Made by a program: the position numbers and the translations under genes
DNA from: Pseudomonadota bacterium
GTDB lineage: Bacteria > Pseudomonadota > Gammaproteobacteria > Burkholderiales > Sulfuriferulaceae
Direction of reading: 5' to 3'
NCBI GenBank assembly: GCA_021801025.1
Contig: JAJYYK010000011.1
Span: 1-64,000 of the forward strand
DNA length: 64,000 nucleotides
Shown: positions 9,063 through 18,068 of the stretch, one piece after another
Layout: each line of letters begins with the position of its first letter
How positions within the stretch are numbered: position 1 is the stretch's first letter
The notes under the pieces: model-generated
Told to the model about the DNA's origin: nothing
Databases searched by the model: none
What the model saw: only the letters and a program-made list of their open reading frames with translations

Positions 9063-10596
9063 AGTAAATACCGGTTTGCCTGCCACCACGCAGTTGTTGA
9101 CGGACGGCGGCGATGTCCGGATACAGCTCGACGGGCAAAGCGGTTTGAATCAATATGGTTGTCCCCCCTATCCTGACACAGGTTTGGTTGCGTTGGGATC
9201 CTCTACGGCATCGGTGATTTCCGAACAGGGCTTTGCTGCCGCTGACCATTTGCGCGACAGGTTGCTCAGCCGGTCCGCCTGTGAGCCGGTTGCAAGCATT
9301 TATGCCCGCGAGCTCGATAGACTCCGTGACGAACTGAAGCAGCTTTGTGGTATTCCGGATCTGTCGGGTGTGGATGTGGTGTTTGCAGCGTCCGGTACGG
9401 ATGCCCATTTAATTGCCGCGCAAATCATTGATCATGCCGTGGGGGCGCCTTTGTGTGCCATTATGGTGGAGGCGGCTGAGACGGGAAGCGGTGTAGCGGC
9501 TGCGTTATCCGGCAGGCATTTCAGCAGCCGAACAGCACTGGGCGCGTTGGTGCCGGAAGCGATGCCTCTGGCTGAGCGAACGATTGTGGTCAAGGTGGTA
9601 TCCATTCGGTTGATCAATGGCTGTCCGCGCCCAAGCGAGGAAGTCGACGCCGAGATAGCCATGCTCGCGTCTGCTGCTTTGGCACAAGGACAGCATGTGC
9701 TGTTGACGCTGGTCGATGTCTCCAAAACGGGGCTGATTGCCCCCAGTCCGGCCTGTGTCGCTGCACTCTATCAAGCATATCCAGAGCAACTGACGGTGTT
9801 GGTTGATGCTTGCCAGTTCCGGATTTCACCTGCGACACTGCGGGCTTATTTGCACTGTGGGTACATGGTGGCGATTACCGGTTCCAAATTTATGACGGGC
9901 CCCAGTTTTTCGGGCGCATTGTTATTGCCGCCAGTTGTGACTCAACGCGTGCATCGAATACCCGCAACCTTGCTGCATTATTCTGCAGCGGGTGATTGGC
10001 CGCCACGTTGGCAGGGCTGTGGATTGAATGTTATTGCCAATGTCGGCTTGTTACTGCGCTGGGAAGCCGCATTGACGGAAATGCGGGCATTTTATGCCAT
10101 GCCCGCCGTACAGGTAGGTGAGTTTTTGCAACAATTTGCCGATGCGATACTGCATCGTCTGGAATGTGATCCTTTGTTCCAGTTGTTGCCCGGTGCCCAA
10201 CTGGATCGAAGTTCTCTGGTGATGGCATCCGGTTGGGACAGCTTGCCGACTATTTTTCCGTTCCTCCTCTGCCGTGCCAGATATGGAAATAGTCGGGTGC
10301 CATTGAATCGTGAAGAAACAGCGGCTGTTTATCGGCGGTTACAACAAGATATGAGCCACGAACAGGATCGGTTGGATGGCGTTGCGCCGGCAGCGTTGCG
10401 CGCACAGCGTTTTCAATTGGGTCAGCCGGTTTTATGTGGTAGCCGTGATGGTGTGCCCGTGAGTGCCTTGCGCTTATGTGTCAGCGCACGATCAGTTGTT
10501 TCCGCAATGGGTCCAACCGGGTTGGGTATCGCTGGTGTGATTGCACAGGCGATGGCGGCTCTGGACAAGATCACATGGCTGATTCGGGTCGCATAA
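9046..10596 (+). CDS. PLP-dependent enzyme, aminotransferase class V fold
   Basis: A 516-residue protein. The pattern fits a fold-type I PLP enzyme of class V style: ASGTDAHL (115-122) is placed to bind the cofactor phosphate, Asp254 in VLVDACQF would contact the pyridine nitrogen, and Lys281 in TGSKFMTGPSFSG is the likely Schiff-base lysine. It is longer than most class V aminotransferases. It may be an aminotransferase, desulfurase-like or lyase enzyme, and the substrate is unknown. Translation probably couples to the upstream ATP-grasp-like gene through the 17-base overlap. Together they suggest a small pathway that modifies an amino acid and then ligates it; this is inference. Confidence 0.75.
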   Translation: MPLSLEVNTGLPATTQLLTDGGDVRIQLDGQSGLNQYGCPPYPDTGLVALGSSTASVISEQGFAAADHLRDRLLSRSACEPVASIYARELDRLRDELKQLCGIPDLSGVDVVFAASGTDAHLIAAQIIDHAVGAPLCAIMVEAAETGSGVAAALSGRHFSSRTALGALVPEAMPLAERTIVVKVVSIRLINGCPRPSEEVDAEIAMLASAALAQGQHVLLTLVDVSKTGLIAPSPACVAALYQAYPEQLTVLVDACQFRISPATLRAYLHCGYMVAITGSKFMTGPSFSGALLLPPVVTQRVHRIPATLLHYSAAGDWPPRWQGCGLNVIANVGLLLRWEAALTEMRAFYAMPAVQVGEFLQQFADAILHRLECDPLFQLLPGAQLDRSSLVMASGWDSLPTIFPFLLCRARYGNSRVPLNREETAAVYRRLQQDMSHEQDRLDGVAPAALRAQRFQLGQPVLCGSRDGVPVSALRLCVSARSVVSAMGPTGLGIAGVIAQAMAALDKITWLIRVA

Positions 10597-10745
10597 TCCT
10601 GAAAATGCTGTCCTGCGCCGAGAGGAGTGCGCAATCCATTTCGTAGTATGCTTAACTCATTGGGTGAAAGAAAAAACAGTGAAAATACACTTTGGTTGCG
10701 CGACGTGACCTGAACAAATAAACAGTCAATTGCCGTTTTCAGGAT
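10596..10745. repeat. Region bracketed by ATCCTGAAAA inverted repeats, locus 1
   Basis: ATCCTGAAAA at 10596-10605 is matched by its exact inverse TTTTCAGGAT at 10736-10745. The left arm starts at the last base of the PLP gene stop codon, and the right arm lies 33 bases before the convergent HDOD gene stop. The same 10-mer pair brackets 44572-44648. The sequence between the arms differs in the two loci and shows no gene. Confidence 0.45.
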
Positions 10746-10778
10746 AATGGGAGCGATTCCGGCCCCTGCAATATCGGG

Positions 10779-12344
10779 TTAATGCATGGACAGCGAAACC
10801 AGTATTTGTGCTTTCAGCATTTTAATTAATGTCGCTTCTTCCGTAGAGACCCCTTCTGTGGCAATAACGGTTCGATCCGCATAAATCAGGCCAAATGACT
10901 GTTTTTTGACGATCAACGGCAACACAATAAAACTGGCGGCATCCGGCAGTAACTGCATATGCCAAGTGGGTAACAGCGCCTTAACATTGGCTTGTGCAGC
11001 ATCTGAAATTAGCACATCGACATCGTTTTGCATGGCCAAATGAAATAAATTATTCCCTGTTGTGACAGGAAATATAAAGCCGGACTGATGCAACTCACTG
11101 TCTTTACCCAGAGACATGCGTGCGCGAAACTGTTGCGTCTTAACATCTTTAATGCATGCCGTTGCAAAACGAAATCCCATACCGTGAGATAAGGTCTCTA
11201 ACACCAGCATGATTAAATCATTGACTTTGCAGCGCCCAGACGCCACCATTTCGCTGGCATCCTGTACGCCAGTCAATAAAAAATGACTTGCGTTCAAAGG
11301 TTTGCCGCTAGGGTGTCGTTTAACTTCATTTTCCTGAACCATTTCTGGCTCAGCAGTTAATAATAAAAATGCGTCCAGTGCATTGCCAGTACTCGTCTCT
11401 TCGACCATTGTGGCAGGTGCAGATGCCGGTTCTGTAACGATTAACGGGCATATTGTATTCGTCAGGATTTGGGTTTCCTCAGCTACACTTGTGATCAAAT
11501 CCTGTAATGCCTGATGATCCAGACTGAATGCGGTGCCGTAACGCGCGAGCAGGTTGTGTGTCATCAATGCCAGGTTGGCCTGGTTGTTCGGAGACAATAG
11601 CATCGCTACTTCGGTGCTAAAACAGGCCACCTGTTGTAACCAGTCTTGTCGTGTGGCGGCAAGCTTTAACGTGGTTGCAGGCAATGGTGCAAGTGCATTG
11701 ATGATTGTTGTTGGAATTTGCCATTGTCTGAGCATGGAATCCGCCAAACGATCAAATCCACACCCCAGCACTTGCATGGTGGCCTGCAACAATGAGCACG
11801 CACCTGTTGAACTGAGTGCCATGATTTCATCATAAGAAGCCTGGTCATGCATCACGACCAGCAAGCGGCCCAAATTTTTGAATAGACCCACCACAACCGC
11901 TTCTTCTGCATCTTTAAATTCGCTATGGCGCGCCAATCTCCTGCCAACCAGACTGGCTCCCACCGCCTGCACCAGCTCCTGACGTACTTGCGCCGCCGAT
12001 CTTCCGCTCAACCCTTCAGCGAGCAGCATGGTCAGGGCAATGGTCTTTACCATATCGAATCCAAGCAGAAAGATTGCTTTGGAAATGGTGGTTACCGGCG
12101 CGCCGGATGCGGTTCGATAACCCGCAGTGTTTGCCACACTCAGTATTTTTTGCGTGAGGGCCATGTCAGACAAAATGAAATGCGCCAGACTCTGTACGGC
12201 TTCATGGCTGGATGTGGCGATTCTTACCACATGGGAGACGGAACTGCCTAATGCAGGCAATGCCGGATCATCCTGAATTTTTTGTAATAACAGTTTTCGC
12301 CTGTCAGTCGCTGCTTCTGTTTCTATTGAACCAAATTTTACCAC
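10779..12344 (-). CDS. HDOD domain signalling protein with GAF-like tail
   Basis: A 521-residue protein. Residues about 20-225 form an HDOD domain, a relative of HD hydrolases that usually lacks the metal ligands and serves in signalling (DPALPALGSSVSHVVRIA, ISKAIFLLGFDMVKTIALT). Residues about 365-520 look like a GAF-type sensor (ASFIVLPLIVKKQSFGLIYADR). Proteins of this build often link to c-di-GMP, motility or stress control, and it lies beside the flagellar region. The first codon appears to be GTG. It is 54 bp downstream of aroB on the same strand and may share its transcript. Confidence 0.85.
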   Translation of the reverse strand: MVKFGSIETEAATDRRKLLLQKIQDDPALPALGSSVSHVVRIATSSHEAVQSLAHFILSDMALTQKILSVANTAGYRTASGAPVTTISKAIFLLGFDMVKTIALTMLLAEGLSGRSAAQVRQELVQAVGASLVGRRLARHSEFKDAEEAVVVGLFKNLGRLLVVMHDQASYDEIMALSSTGACSLLQATMQVLGCGFDRLADSMLRQWQIPTTIINALAPLPATTLKLAATRQDWLQQVACFSTEVAMLLSPNNQANLALMTHNLLARYGTAFSLDHQALQDLITSVAEETQILTNTICPLIVTEPASAPATMVEETSTGNALDAFLLLTAEPEMVQENEVKRHPSGKPLNASHFLLTGVQDASEMVASGRCKVNDLIMLVLETLSHGMGFRFATACIKDVKTQQFRARMSLGKDSELHQSGFIFPVTTGNNLFHLAMQNDVDVLISDAAQANVKALLPTWHMQLLPDAASFIVLPLIVKKQSFGLIYADRTVIATEGVSTEEATLIKMLKAQILVSLSMH

Positions 12345-12398
12345 GCCCTACCACTCCCTATTTTTTTGTCTGGTCTCGAATTCTTCGCGAAATCCGGA

Positions 12399-13505
12399 TT
12401 AAGAAAGGGCGGGCTTGATCCGGGATGTGTTGCACGAATGCAAAGTTTCAAGCAATAAATGCTGTGCCACATCACCGCTTACCACGCCATCACCCACTGC
12501 GCGCAACAGAACAAAACGAATCCGGCCGTCTTCCACTTTCTTGTCCAGTCCCATCCAGCGTAAATAGGTTTCTACGCCCAAATCCGGTGCCGCATCGGGC
12601 AGTCCGGCAGCGCAATACAGTGCCCGTATACGCGCCACATCGTCTTCAGTCAACCAACCCAAACGACGGGATAAGTCTGCCGCCAGCATGGTGCCAGCTG
12701 CCACAGCTTCGCCATGTAGCCAGTTGCCATAACCCATGCCGGATTCGATGGCGTGGCCGAAAGTGTGTCCCAAATTCAGCAGTGCGCGCAGCCCGGATTC
12801 CCGTTCATCTTGCGCCACGATATCCGCCTTGATGGCACAGGCGCGTTCAACAGCGTAGCTTAAACATGTCATATCCAAAGCCCGCAAAGCGGCCATATTG
12901 TTTTCCAGCCACTCCAGAAATTCGATGTCAGCAATCAGACCATATTTAATCACCTCGGCCAGACCCGCAGACAGTTCTCTGGCGGGTAAAGTACGCAGGG
13001 TGTGTAAATCGGCGATCACCGCTTGCGGTTGGTAAAATGCCCCAATCATATTTTTACCTAACGGATGATTGATGCCGGTTTTTCCTCCTACCGAAGAATC
13101 CACCTGCGCCAATAAAGTCGTTGGGATTTGGATGAAGGGCACCCCGCGCAAGTAACATGCTGCTGCAAACCCGGTCAAATCACCGATCACCCCGCCGCCC
13201 AATGCAATTAAAGTGGTTTTGCGCTCGCAATGCGCCGCCAGTAACGCGTCGAATATCAGGTTGAGCGTTTCCCAGTTTTTATAAATCTCCCCATCGGGCA
13301 GTATAATTTCCTGTACTGCAACACCTGCATCATGTAACGCATTGACCAAATTGGACAGGTATAAGGGGGCTATCGTGGAATTGGTGACAACAGCCACCCG
13401 CGGCTGAGCCAAATGCGGCAGCAATAAATCCACTTGCGTCAATAAACCTGAGCCAATGTGGATAGGGTAACTGCGCTGGCCCAGCGCAACATTCAATGTT
13501 TGCAT
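12399..13505 (-). CDS. aroB: 3-dehydroquinate synthase
   Basis: The 368-residue protein converts DAHP to 3-dehydroquinate, the second step of the shikimate pathway, in the cytoplasm with NAD and a divalent metal. It shows the NAD-binding [13 protein letters not shown], the substrate lysines around KTGINHP and EVIKYG, and metal ligands in [11 protein letters not shown] and LHGEAVA. The ATG at 13505 gives the family length; the open frame continues 138 codons upstream without resemblance to AroB and runs over the end of fliR. The usual partner aroK is not next to it here. Confidence 0.96.
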   Translation of the reverse strand: MQTLNVALGQRSYPIHIGSGLLTQVDLLLPHLAQPRVAVVTNSTIAPLYLSNLVNALHDAGVAVQEIILPDGEIYKNWETLNLIFDALLAAHCERKTTLIALGGGVIGDLTGFAAACYLRGVPFIQIPTTLLAQVDSSVGGKTGINHPLGKNMIGAFYQPQAVIADLHTLRTLPARELSAGLAEVIKYGLIADIEFLEWLENNMAALRALDMTCLSYAVERACAIKADIVAQDERESGLRALLNLGHTFGHAIESGMGYGNWLHGEAVAAGTMLAADLSRRLGWLTEDDVARIRALYCAAGLPDAAPDLGVETYLRWMGLDKKVEDGRIRFVLLRAVGDGVVSGDVAQHLLLETLHSCNTSRIKPALS

Positions 13506-13630
13506 GGTTAAACCATTTTCAAAAATAAAACTTGTACCAATTATAACGGATTGTTGTCGTAATCCCGTGCCTGACGTACAAGAAGGTGTTTGCTGCGAGC
13601 GTAAATTGATGACTGTTGCATCTCTGGTGG

Positions 13631-14404
13631 CTATTGCTGAACGATCTGTTGCGTGAATTCCAGTCCTTGTTGTAACACCTTTTGCACCGGTGTCGCCAGA
13701 TAGGGGAGAGATAAAGCCAGTGTCAGGAATCCCACACCGATGGTGATGGGAAAGCCAATACCGAATAAATTGAGCTGGGGAGCTGCGCGGGTAAGAATGC
13801 CTAATGCAATGTTGGTAATCAGCAGTGCCGCGATGATGGGTAATGACAGTTGCACGCCCGCATGCATGATGATGCCGCTCCAGTCCACCATTTGCAGGAA
13901 AATATGATTGCCGGGCCACATCCCTACGGGCAGTGTGTGAAAGCTGTCTATCAAATTTTTGATTAAAACCAGATGGCCATTGATACTTAAAAATACCAGT
14001 GTGGCAAGCAGCGTTAAAAATTGGCTAACGACTGTCGTTTGACCTTGCGTCTGGGGATCAAAGAAACTGGCAAAACTTAATCCCATGGTCATGCTGATGA
14101 TCGCTCCAGCCATATCGACAGCCATAAAAGCGATGTTCATGGCAAAACCCATTGCACTGCCGATGATGAATTGTTGTACCAGGATGAGTATACCCGGGAG
14201 TGAGGCCGGGTTGACGTCCGGGAGATGGGTAAGATTGGGGGCAACAATGATCGCCAGAAGGACGCCCAATCCTATTTTGGCCATAATCGGTACGCTGCTG
14301 TGACCGAAAACAGGGGCCGTGCTGATTAATCCCAGAATGCGTGTTAATGGCCATAAAAAAGCACCCATCCATGCATAAAGTGTCGCGGCTGTAACGGTAA
14401 TCAT
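13631..14404 (-). CDS. fliR: Flagellar export apparatus protein FliR
   Basis: A 257-residue integral membrane protein with about six hydrophobic segments, the usual FliR size. With FliP and FliQ it forms the export gate of the flagellar type III system in the inner membrane. Family features include an N-terminal [13 protein letters not shown] stretch and [17 protein letters not shown]. It is the last gene of the minus-strand fli operon, 94 bp after fliQ, an unusually wide gap that holds a MITE-end-like sequence. AGG lies directly against the ATG, so the ribosome binding site is not clear. Confidence 0.95.
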   Translation of the reverse strand: MITVTAATLYAWMGAFLWPLTRILGLISTAPVFGHSSVPIMAKIGLGVLLAIIVAPNLTHLPDVNPASLPGILILVQQFIIGSAMGFAMNIAFMAVDMAGAIISMTMGLSFASFFDPQTQGQTTVVSQFLTLLATLVFLSINGHLVLIKNLIDSFHTLPVGMWPGNHIFLQMVDWSGIIMHAGVQLSLPIIAALLITNIALGILTRAAPQLNLFGIGFPITIGVGFLTLALSLPYLATPVQKVLQQGLEFTQQIVQQ

Positions 14405-14458
14405 CCTGGAATCGGCCCTTCAACTCGTGGTATATTCATAGATAACCATAAGAATGAT

Positions 14459-14482
14459 TGAGTATTCATTTACGAGTCCTTA
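14459..14482 (-). repeat. Degenerate copy of the MITE terminal repeat
   Basis: Read on the minus strand this segment begins TAAGGACTCGTAAATGAATA. That follows the outer end of the element at 7549-7574 (TAAGGGCTCGTTAATGAATA) with two mismatches in 20 positions. It sits in the fliQ-fliR gap. The opposite side of the gap shows only a short CTCGT match near 14424, so this is at most a decayed remnant. Confidence 0.4.
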
Positions 14483-14498
14483 CCCAGGATAATGCTCA

Positions 14499-14768
14499 TT
14501 ATCCCACCAGAGTCGGTAGGCTGGTGAACACCTCGCGCATGTAATCGAGCATGACGGACAACATCCATGGGCCTGCCACGATGAGTGCTATAAAAATACC
14601 GACCAGTTTCGGGATAAACGATAGCGTCGTTTCGTTGATTTGGGTCGCGGCTTGAAAAACGCTGACGATCAAGCCAATGACCAGGGCAACCAAAAGCATC
14701 GGTGCCGCGACCATCAGGGTAATTTCCATAGCGTGGCGGCCCAGAGTCATAACGCTTTCAGGAGTCAT
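14499..14768 (-). CDS. fliQ: Flagellar export apparatus protein FliQ
   Basis: An 89-residue protein with two membrane segments, the standard FliQ size and layout. It packs around the FliP/FliR core of the export gate. Recognisable are the start MTPESVMTLGRHAMEITLMV and the loop QAATQINETTLSFIPK, a strongly conserved family signature. It starts 9 bp after the fliP stop, in the conserved order fliP-fliQ-fliR. Confidence 0.96.
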   Translation of the reverse strand: MTPESVMTLGRHAMEITLMVAAPMLLVALVIGLIVSVFQAATQINETTLSFIPKLVGIFIALIVAGPWMLSVMLDYMREVFTSLPTLVG

Positions 14769-14777
14769 ATTGATCCT

Positions 14778-15539
14778 TTAATAGAAACTTTGGGCAAGAG
14801 AGCCCATTAATAATTGCCATCCATCAACCAGTACAAACAGCATAAGTTTAAATGGCAGCGATACGATCGATGGTGCGACCATCATCATCCCCATGGACAT
14901 CAGCACGCTGGCAACCACCATGTCGATGATTAAAAAGGGGATGAAAATGGCAAAGCCGATCTGGAATGCGGTCTTTAGTTCACTGGTCATGAAGGCGGGT
15001 ACCAATACACGTAAAGGTACATCTTCAGGGCCCTGTAATGCGGGGGTATTGGAAATTTTTACGAACAGCGCCAAATCCGTTTGACGGGTTTGTTTCAGCA
15101 TAAAGGCTTTGAGCGGCACGCTGCCTTTGTCTATGGCAACCTGAAAGCTGATTTGATTTGCTGCAAAAGGTTGATAAGCCTCAGCGTATATTTTGTCGAA
15201 TACCGGCCCCATGACGAATAAAGTTAAAAACAATGCCAGCCCGATCAACACCTGATTAGGTGGGGAAGTTTGGGTGCCCAAGGCTTGACGTAATAAAGAA
15301 AGCACAATAATGATGCGCGTAAAACTGGTCATCATCAATAATACTGCCGGCAAAAATGACAGGGAGGTGAGAAACAGCAGCGTTTGTATCGTTAATGAAT
15401 AAGTCTGTCCGCCGCCCGCACCTGGTGCGCTGGTAAAAGCGGGCAGGGCGGATGGTTCTGCCCAGGCGCCCAGCGGCATGAGGCTTAACAGGATGATAAG
15501 GCTAAGAATGCCGTGGCGGGGGCGCAGGGAAAGAGGCAT
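14778..15539 (-). CDS. fliP: Flagellar export apparatus protein FliP
   Basis: A 253-residue protein with an N-terminal signal peptide (cleavage probably after GAWA) and four further membrane segments. It is the main ring component of the flagellar secretion gate. Strong family motifs are [27 protein letters not shown] and [19 protein letters not shown]. It lies 71 bp after fliO. Length and order are normal. Confidence 0.97.
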   Translation of the reverse strand: MPLSLRPRHGILSLIILLSLMPLGAWAEPSALPAFTSAPGAGGGQTYSLTIQTLLFLTSLSFLPAVLLMMTSFTRIIIVLSLLRQALGTQTSPPNQVLIGLALFLTLFVMGPVFDKIYAEAYQPFAANQISFQVAIDKGSVPLKAFMLKQTRQTDLALFVKISNTPALQGPEDVPLRVLVPAFMTSELKTAFQIGFAIFIPFLIIDMVVASVLMSMGMMMVAPSIVSLPFKLMLFVLVDGWQLLMGSLAQSFY

Positions 15540-15610
15540 GGTGATTAAAGTTTATTTAAGTGATTGTTAATAAATAATTACTTCGTGTCGATCATCCGCT
15601 CGAATAATGT

Positions 15611-16039
15611 TCATTCGCGGCCTGCTTCCCGCATTTGTTTGAAGCGTGCAGACATGGCAGCAGAAAAAGTCTGGCGCGTCTCATTGGGATGATGGGTTGT
15701 AACAGGCTGGCGCGGCATGGTGGTCAGAGTGCTGATATGTCCTGGCGCGACGCCGATGACGACCCATTGTTCGCCCACTTCCAGTAACAGGACCCGCTCC
15801 CGTCCACCTACGTTGAGTCCACTGATCATTTTGATTGCTGTATTGGTGGAAGTGTGGCTACTTAAATAGCGTTTTGCGAACCATGCCATGCCCATAATCA
15901 GCACCAGAATCACCAGCAAGCTTAGCGCGACTTGCAACAGACTGAATGCAGACGATAGCGAACCTTCGGCATGGGTGGTGGTTGCCGCTTGAGCGAAGCT
16001 GGTGGCCCACAACATCAAGAGGGGGGTAAGACGTTTCAT
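15611..16039 (-). CDS. fliO: Flagellar assembly protein FliO
   Basis: A 142-residue protein with a signal-like N-terminus and one membrane segment (about 32-55), followed by a cytoplasmic domain. FliO acts as a scaffold for assembly of the FliP ring. GGRERVLLLEVGEQWVVIGV is the typical FliO core. The start overlaps the fliN stop by four bases, so translation is probably coupled. Confidence 0.92.
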   Translation of the reverse strand: MKRLTPLLMLWATSFAQAATTTHAEGSLSSAFSLLQVALSLLVILVLIMGMAWFAKRYLSSHTSTNTAIKMISGLNVGGRERVLLLEVGEQWVVIGVAPGHISTLTTMPRQPVTTHHPNETRQTFSAAMSARFKQMREAGRE

Positions 16040-16464
16040 TTGTTCAGTTTGCGAATGCGCTCAGCAGGGCTGATGATGTCGGTGACGCGTATGCCAAATT
16101 TATCGTTGACCACAACGACTTCGCCCTGTGCGATCAGAAAGCCGTTAATGAGTATGTCCATGGGTTCACCAGCCATTCCGGCTAATTCTACCACCGAGCC
16201 TTGAGCGAGCTGCAACAGATTTTTGATGGCGATTTTAGTGCGCCCGAGTTCTACAGTCAGCTGTACGGGGATGTCTAAAATAAAATCAATGTCATTATGC
16301 GTCTCCGTTGTGCCGCCACTGCTGCTGAGTTCCTTGAAGATGGACTGGGAATTGTTATTCGAAGTGGTCTCTGGTGTTGCATCAGTCGGCGTTGCGTCAG
16401 CCGCCGTCTGTTCGGCCATTGCGGCACCCCAATCGTCCATTATTGCGTCAGTATCTTCGCTCAT
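16036..16464 (-). CDS. fliN: Flagellar motor switch protein FliN
   Basis: A 142-residue C-ring protein that binds CheY-P together with FliM. The first 60 residues are acidic and rich in Thr and Ala, followed by the SpoA domain (IPVQLTVELGRTKI, LAQGSVVEL, GEVVVVNDKFGIRV). It overlaps fliM and fliO by four bases at each end, which indicates tight translational coupling of these switch genes. Confidence 0.96.
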   Translation of the reverse strand: MSEDTDAIMDDWGAAMAEQTAADATPTDATPETTSNNNSQSIFKELSSSGGTTETHNDIDFILDIPVQLTVELGRTKIAIKNLLQLAQGSVVELAGMAGEPMDILINGFLIAQGEVVVVNDKFGIRVTDIISPAERIRKLNK

Positions 16465-17459
16465 GATTTATCTCCTCCTACAGCATCTGATGTCGTATAT
16501 GAAATCAGTTTTTCCACACGGAGTGCATACTGCCCGTGCAGTGTACCATATGTGCATTCCATGACGGGGACTTGATCGACAGTGGCGAGTATGGTGGAAG
16601 GAATGTTGAGCGGGATGATATCGCCGACCTGCATGTTCAGGATATGACCAAAAGTACTGTCGGCAACACCCATGTTAGCGACAATTTCTACTTCGGCCGT
16701 TTGAATTTGTTGTGTCATCAAACGGGTCCAGCGCTTGTCTATATCCAGCGTCTCGCCTTGCAGGCTGCTGCTGAGTATGTCGCGTATGGGTTCTATCATG
16801 GAATAAGGCATGCAACAATGAATTTCACCTTGTGACGGACCGATTTCAACTGTGAACGTCGTGGTCACCACCACTTCGTTGGGGGTGGCGATATTGGCAA
16901 ACTGGGTATTCATCTCTGATCGCATGTATTCAAATTCGATAGGGTAAATGTGCGCCCAGGCTTTCTCGTAATTTTCAAAGAAAATATTCAAAATGCGTTG
17001 AATGATGCGTTGTTCCGTTTGCGTAAAATCCCGTCCTTCGACCCGGGTATGGAAACGGCCATCGCCGCCAAACAGGTTGTCGATAATCAGAAAGACCAAG
17101 GTCGGATCGAAGACGATTAATGCAGTGCCGCGTAACGGTTTGATTTGCACCAGATTAAGATTGGTTGGCACGACCAGATTGCGAATAAACTCGCTGTACT
17201 TGGAAACTTTAACCGGTCCGGTTGTTATTTCTGCCGTGCGTCGCATAAACCCGAATAAGCCAATACGAAATAAACGGGCAAAACGTTCATTGATGATTTC
17301 CAGTGTGGGCATGCGCCCACGTACAATACGTTCCTGCGTGGCCAGGTTATACGGTTGTACGCCAGAAGTGTCTGCCGGTGCTTTGTCCTCATCCTGCTCA
17401 CCGGTAACACCTTTGAGTAAGGCATCGACCTCGTCTTGAGAAAGGAAATTTTCTGCCAT
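16461..17459 (-). CDS. fliM: Flagellar motor switch protein FliM
   Basis: A 332-residue C-ring protein that sets rotation direction. The N-terminal peptide FLSQDEVDALLKGV is the CheY-P binding segment. The middle domain includes GPVKVSKYSEF and a GGDGRF loop, and the C-terminal SpoA domain pairs with FliN. Length is normal. It follows fliL by 20 bp and overlaps fliN. Confidence 0.97.
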   Translation of the reverse strand: MAENFLSQDEVDALLKGVTGEQDEDKAPADTSGVQPYNLATQERIVRGRMPTLEIINERFARLFRIGLFGFMRRTAEITTGPVKVSKYSEFIRNLVVPTNLNLVQIKPLRGTALIVFDPTLVFLIIDNLFGGDGRFHTRVEGRDFTQTEQRIIQRILNIFFENYEKAWAHIYPIEFEYMRSEMNTQFANIATPNEVVVTTTFTVEIGPSQGEIHCCMPYSMIEPIRDILSSSLQGETLDIDKRWTRLMTQQIQTAEVEIVANMGVADSTFGHILNMQVGDIIPLNIPSTILATVDQVPVMECTYGTLHGQYALRVEKLISYTTSDAVGGDKS

Positions 17460-17479
17460 GATAGCGTTAGGGCGAGTTC

Positions 17480-18007
17480 TTATTGAATGACAAACGAAGT
17501 GAAGAATACCCCGGAGACTTTTTGCGGATCGCCTGCCGGGTCAAAGGGTTTATTGATCGCACTGATAATTTCCCTGGTAAGCTGATTTTTACCTGCTTCG
17601 GTGAGCAAGTCCGAGGCTTTTTGACTCGATAACAGGAGCAAAACACGGTCTCTGACCTGTGGCATATGGGCTTTAATATTGTCCGCATCTTTTTCGTCAG
17701 GAACTTGCAGGGTAAGCGTAACCTGTAAATATTTGTCTCCGTCGTCAGGGGACAAATTTACCGTAAAGTTGTCAAGCGGAAGAAATACGGGGGGCTTTAA
17801 GTCTTCTTTTTTGGCGACAGCAAGGTTATTGCCAGGCTTATGCATAAAAAAATATGCCGCAGCACTGCCCCCGGCGATCAGCAAGATAAGTACGACACCA
17901 GCGATAATCAGCATTTTTTTCTTTGGCTTGCCTGCGGACGTTTCTGTCGTCTCTGCTTCTGTTGGAGCGGATTTTGCAGAGGTAGATTTGGGTGACGCTT
18001 GAGCCAT
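17480..18007 (-). CDS. fliL: Flagellar basal body protein FliL
   Basis: A 175-residue single-pass protein with a Lys/Thr-rich cytoplasmic N-terminus and a membrane helix at about 31-53. The periplasmic domain contains FLPLDNFTVNLSPDDGDKYLQV and ends GVFFTSFVIQ, both typical for FliL. It interacts with the stator ring and supports torque. It lies between fliK and fliM, as in most proteobacteria. Confidence 0.95.
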   Translation of the reverse strand: MAQASPKSTSAKSAPTEAETTETSAGKPKKKMLIIAGVVLILLIAGGSAAAYFFMHKPGNNLAVAKKEDLKPPVFLPLDNFTVNLSPDDGDKYLQVTLTLQVPDEKDADNIKAHMPQVRDRVLLLLSSQKASDLLTEAGKNQLTREIISAINKPFDPAGDPQKVSGVFFTSFVIQ

Positions 18008-18068
18008 TTTCTAATCCTTGGTTGAGCAGTGAAAGAGATATTTTTCACGCACGTATTGTAACGAGAAG

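Noticed and set aside
12399-13919. 506-codon frame for aroB
   Set aside because: The first 138 codons overlap fliR and do not resemble 3-dehydroquinate synthase; the ATG at 13505 gives the family length.
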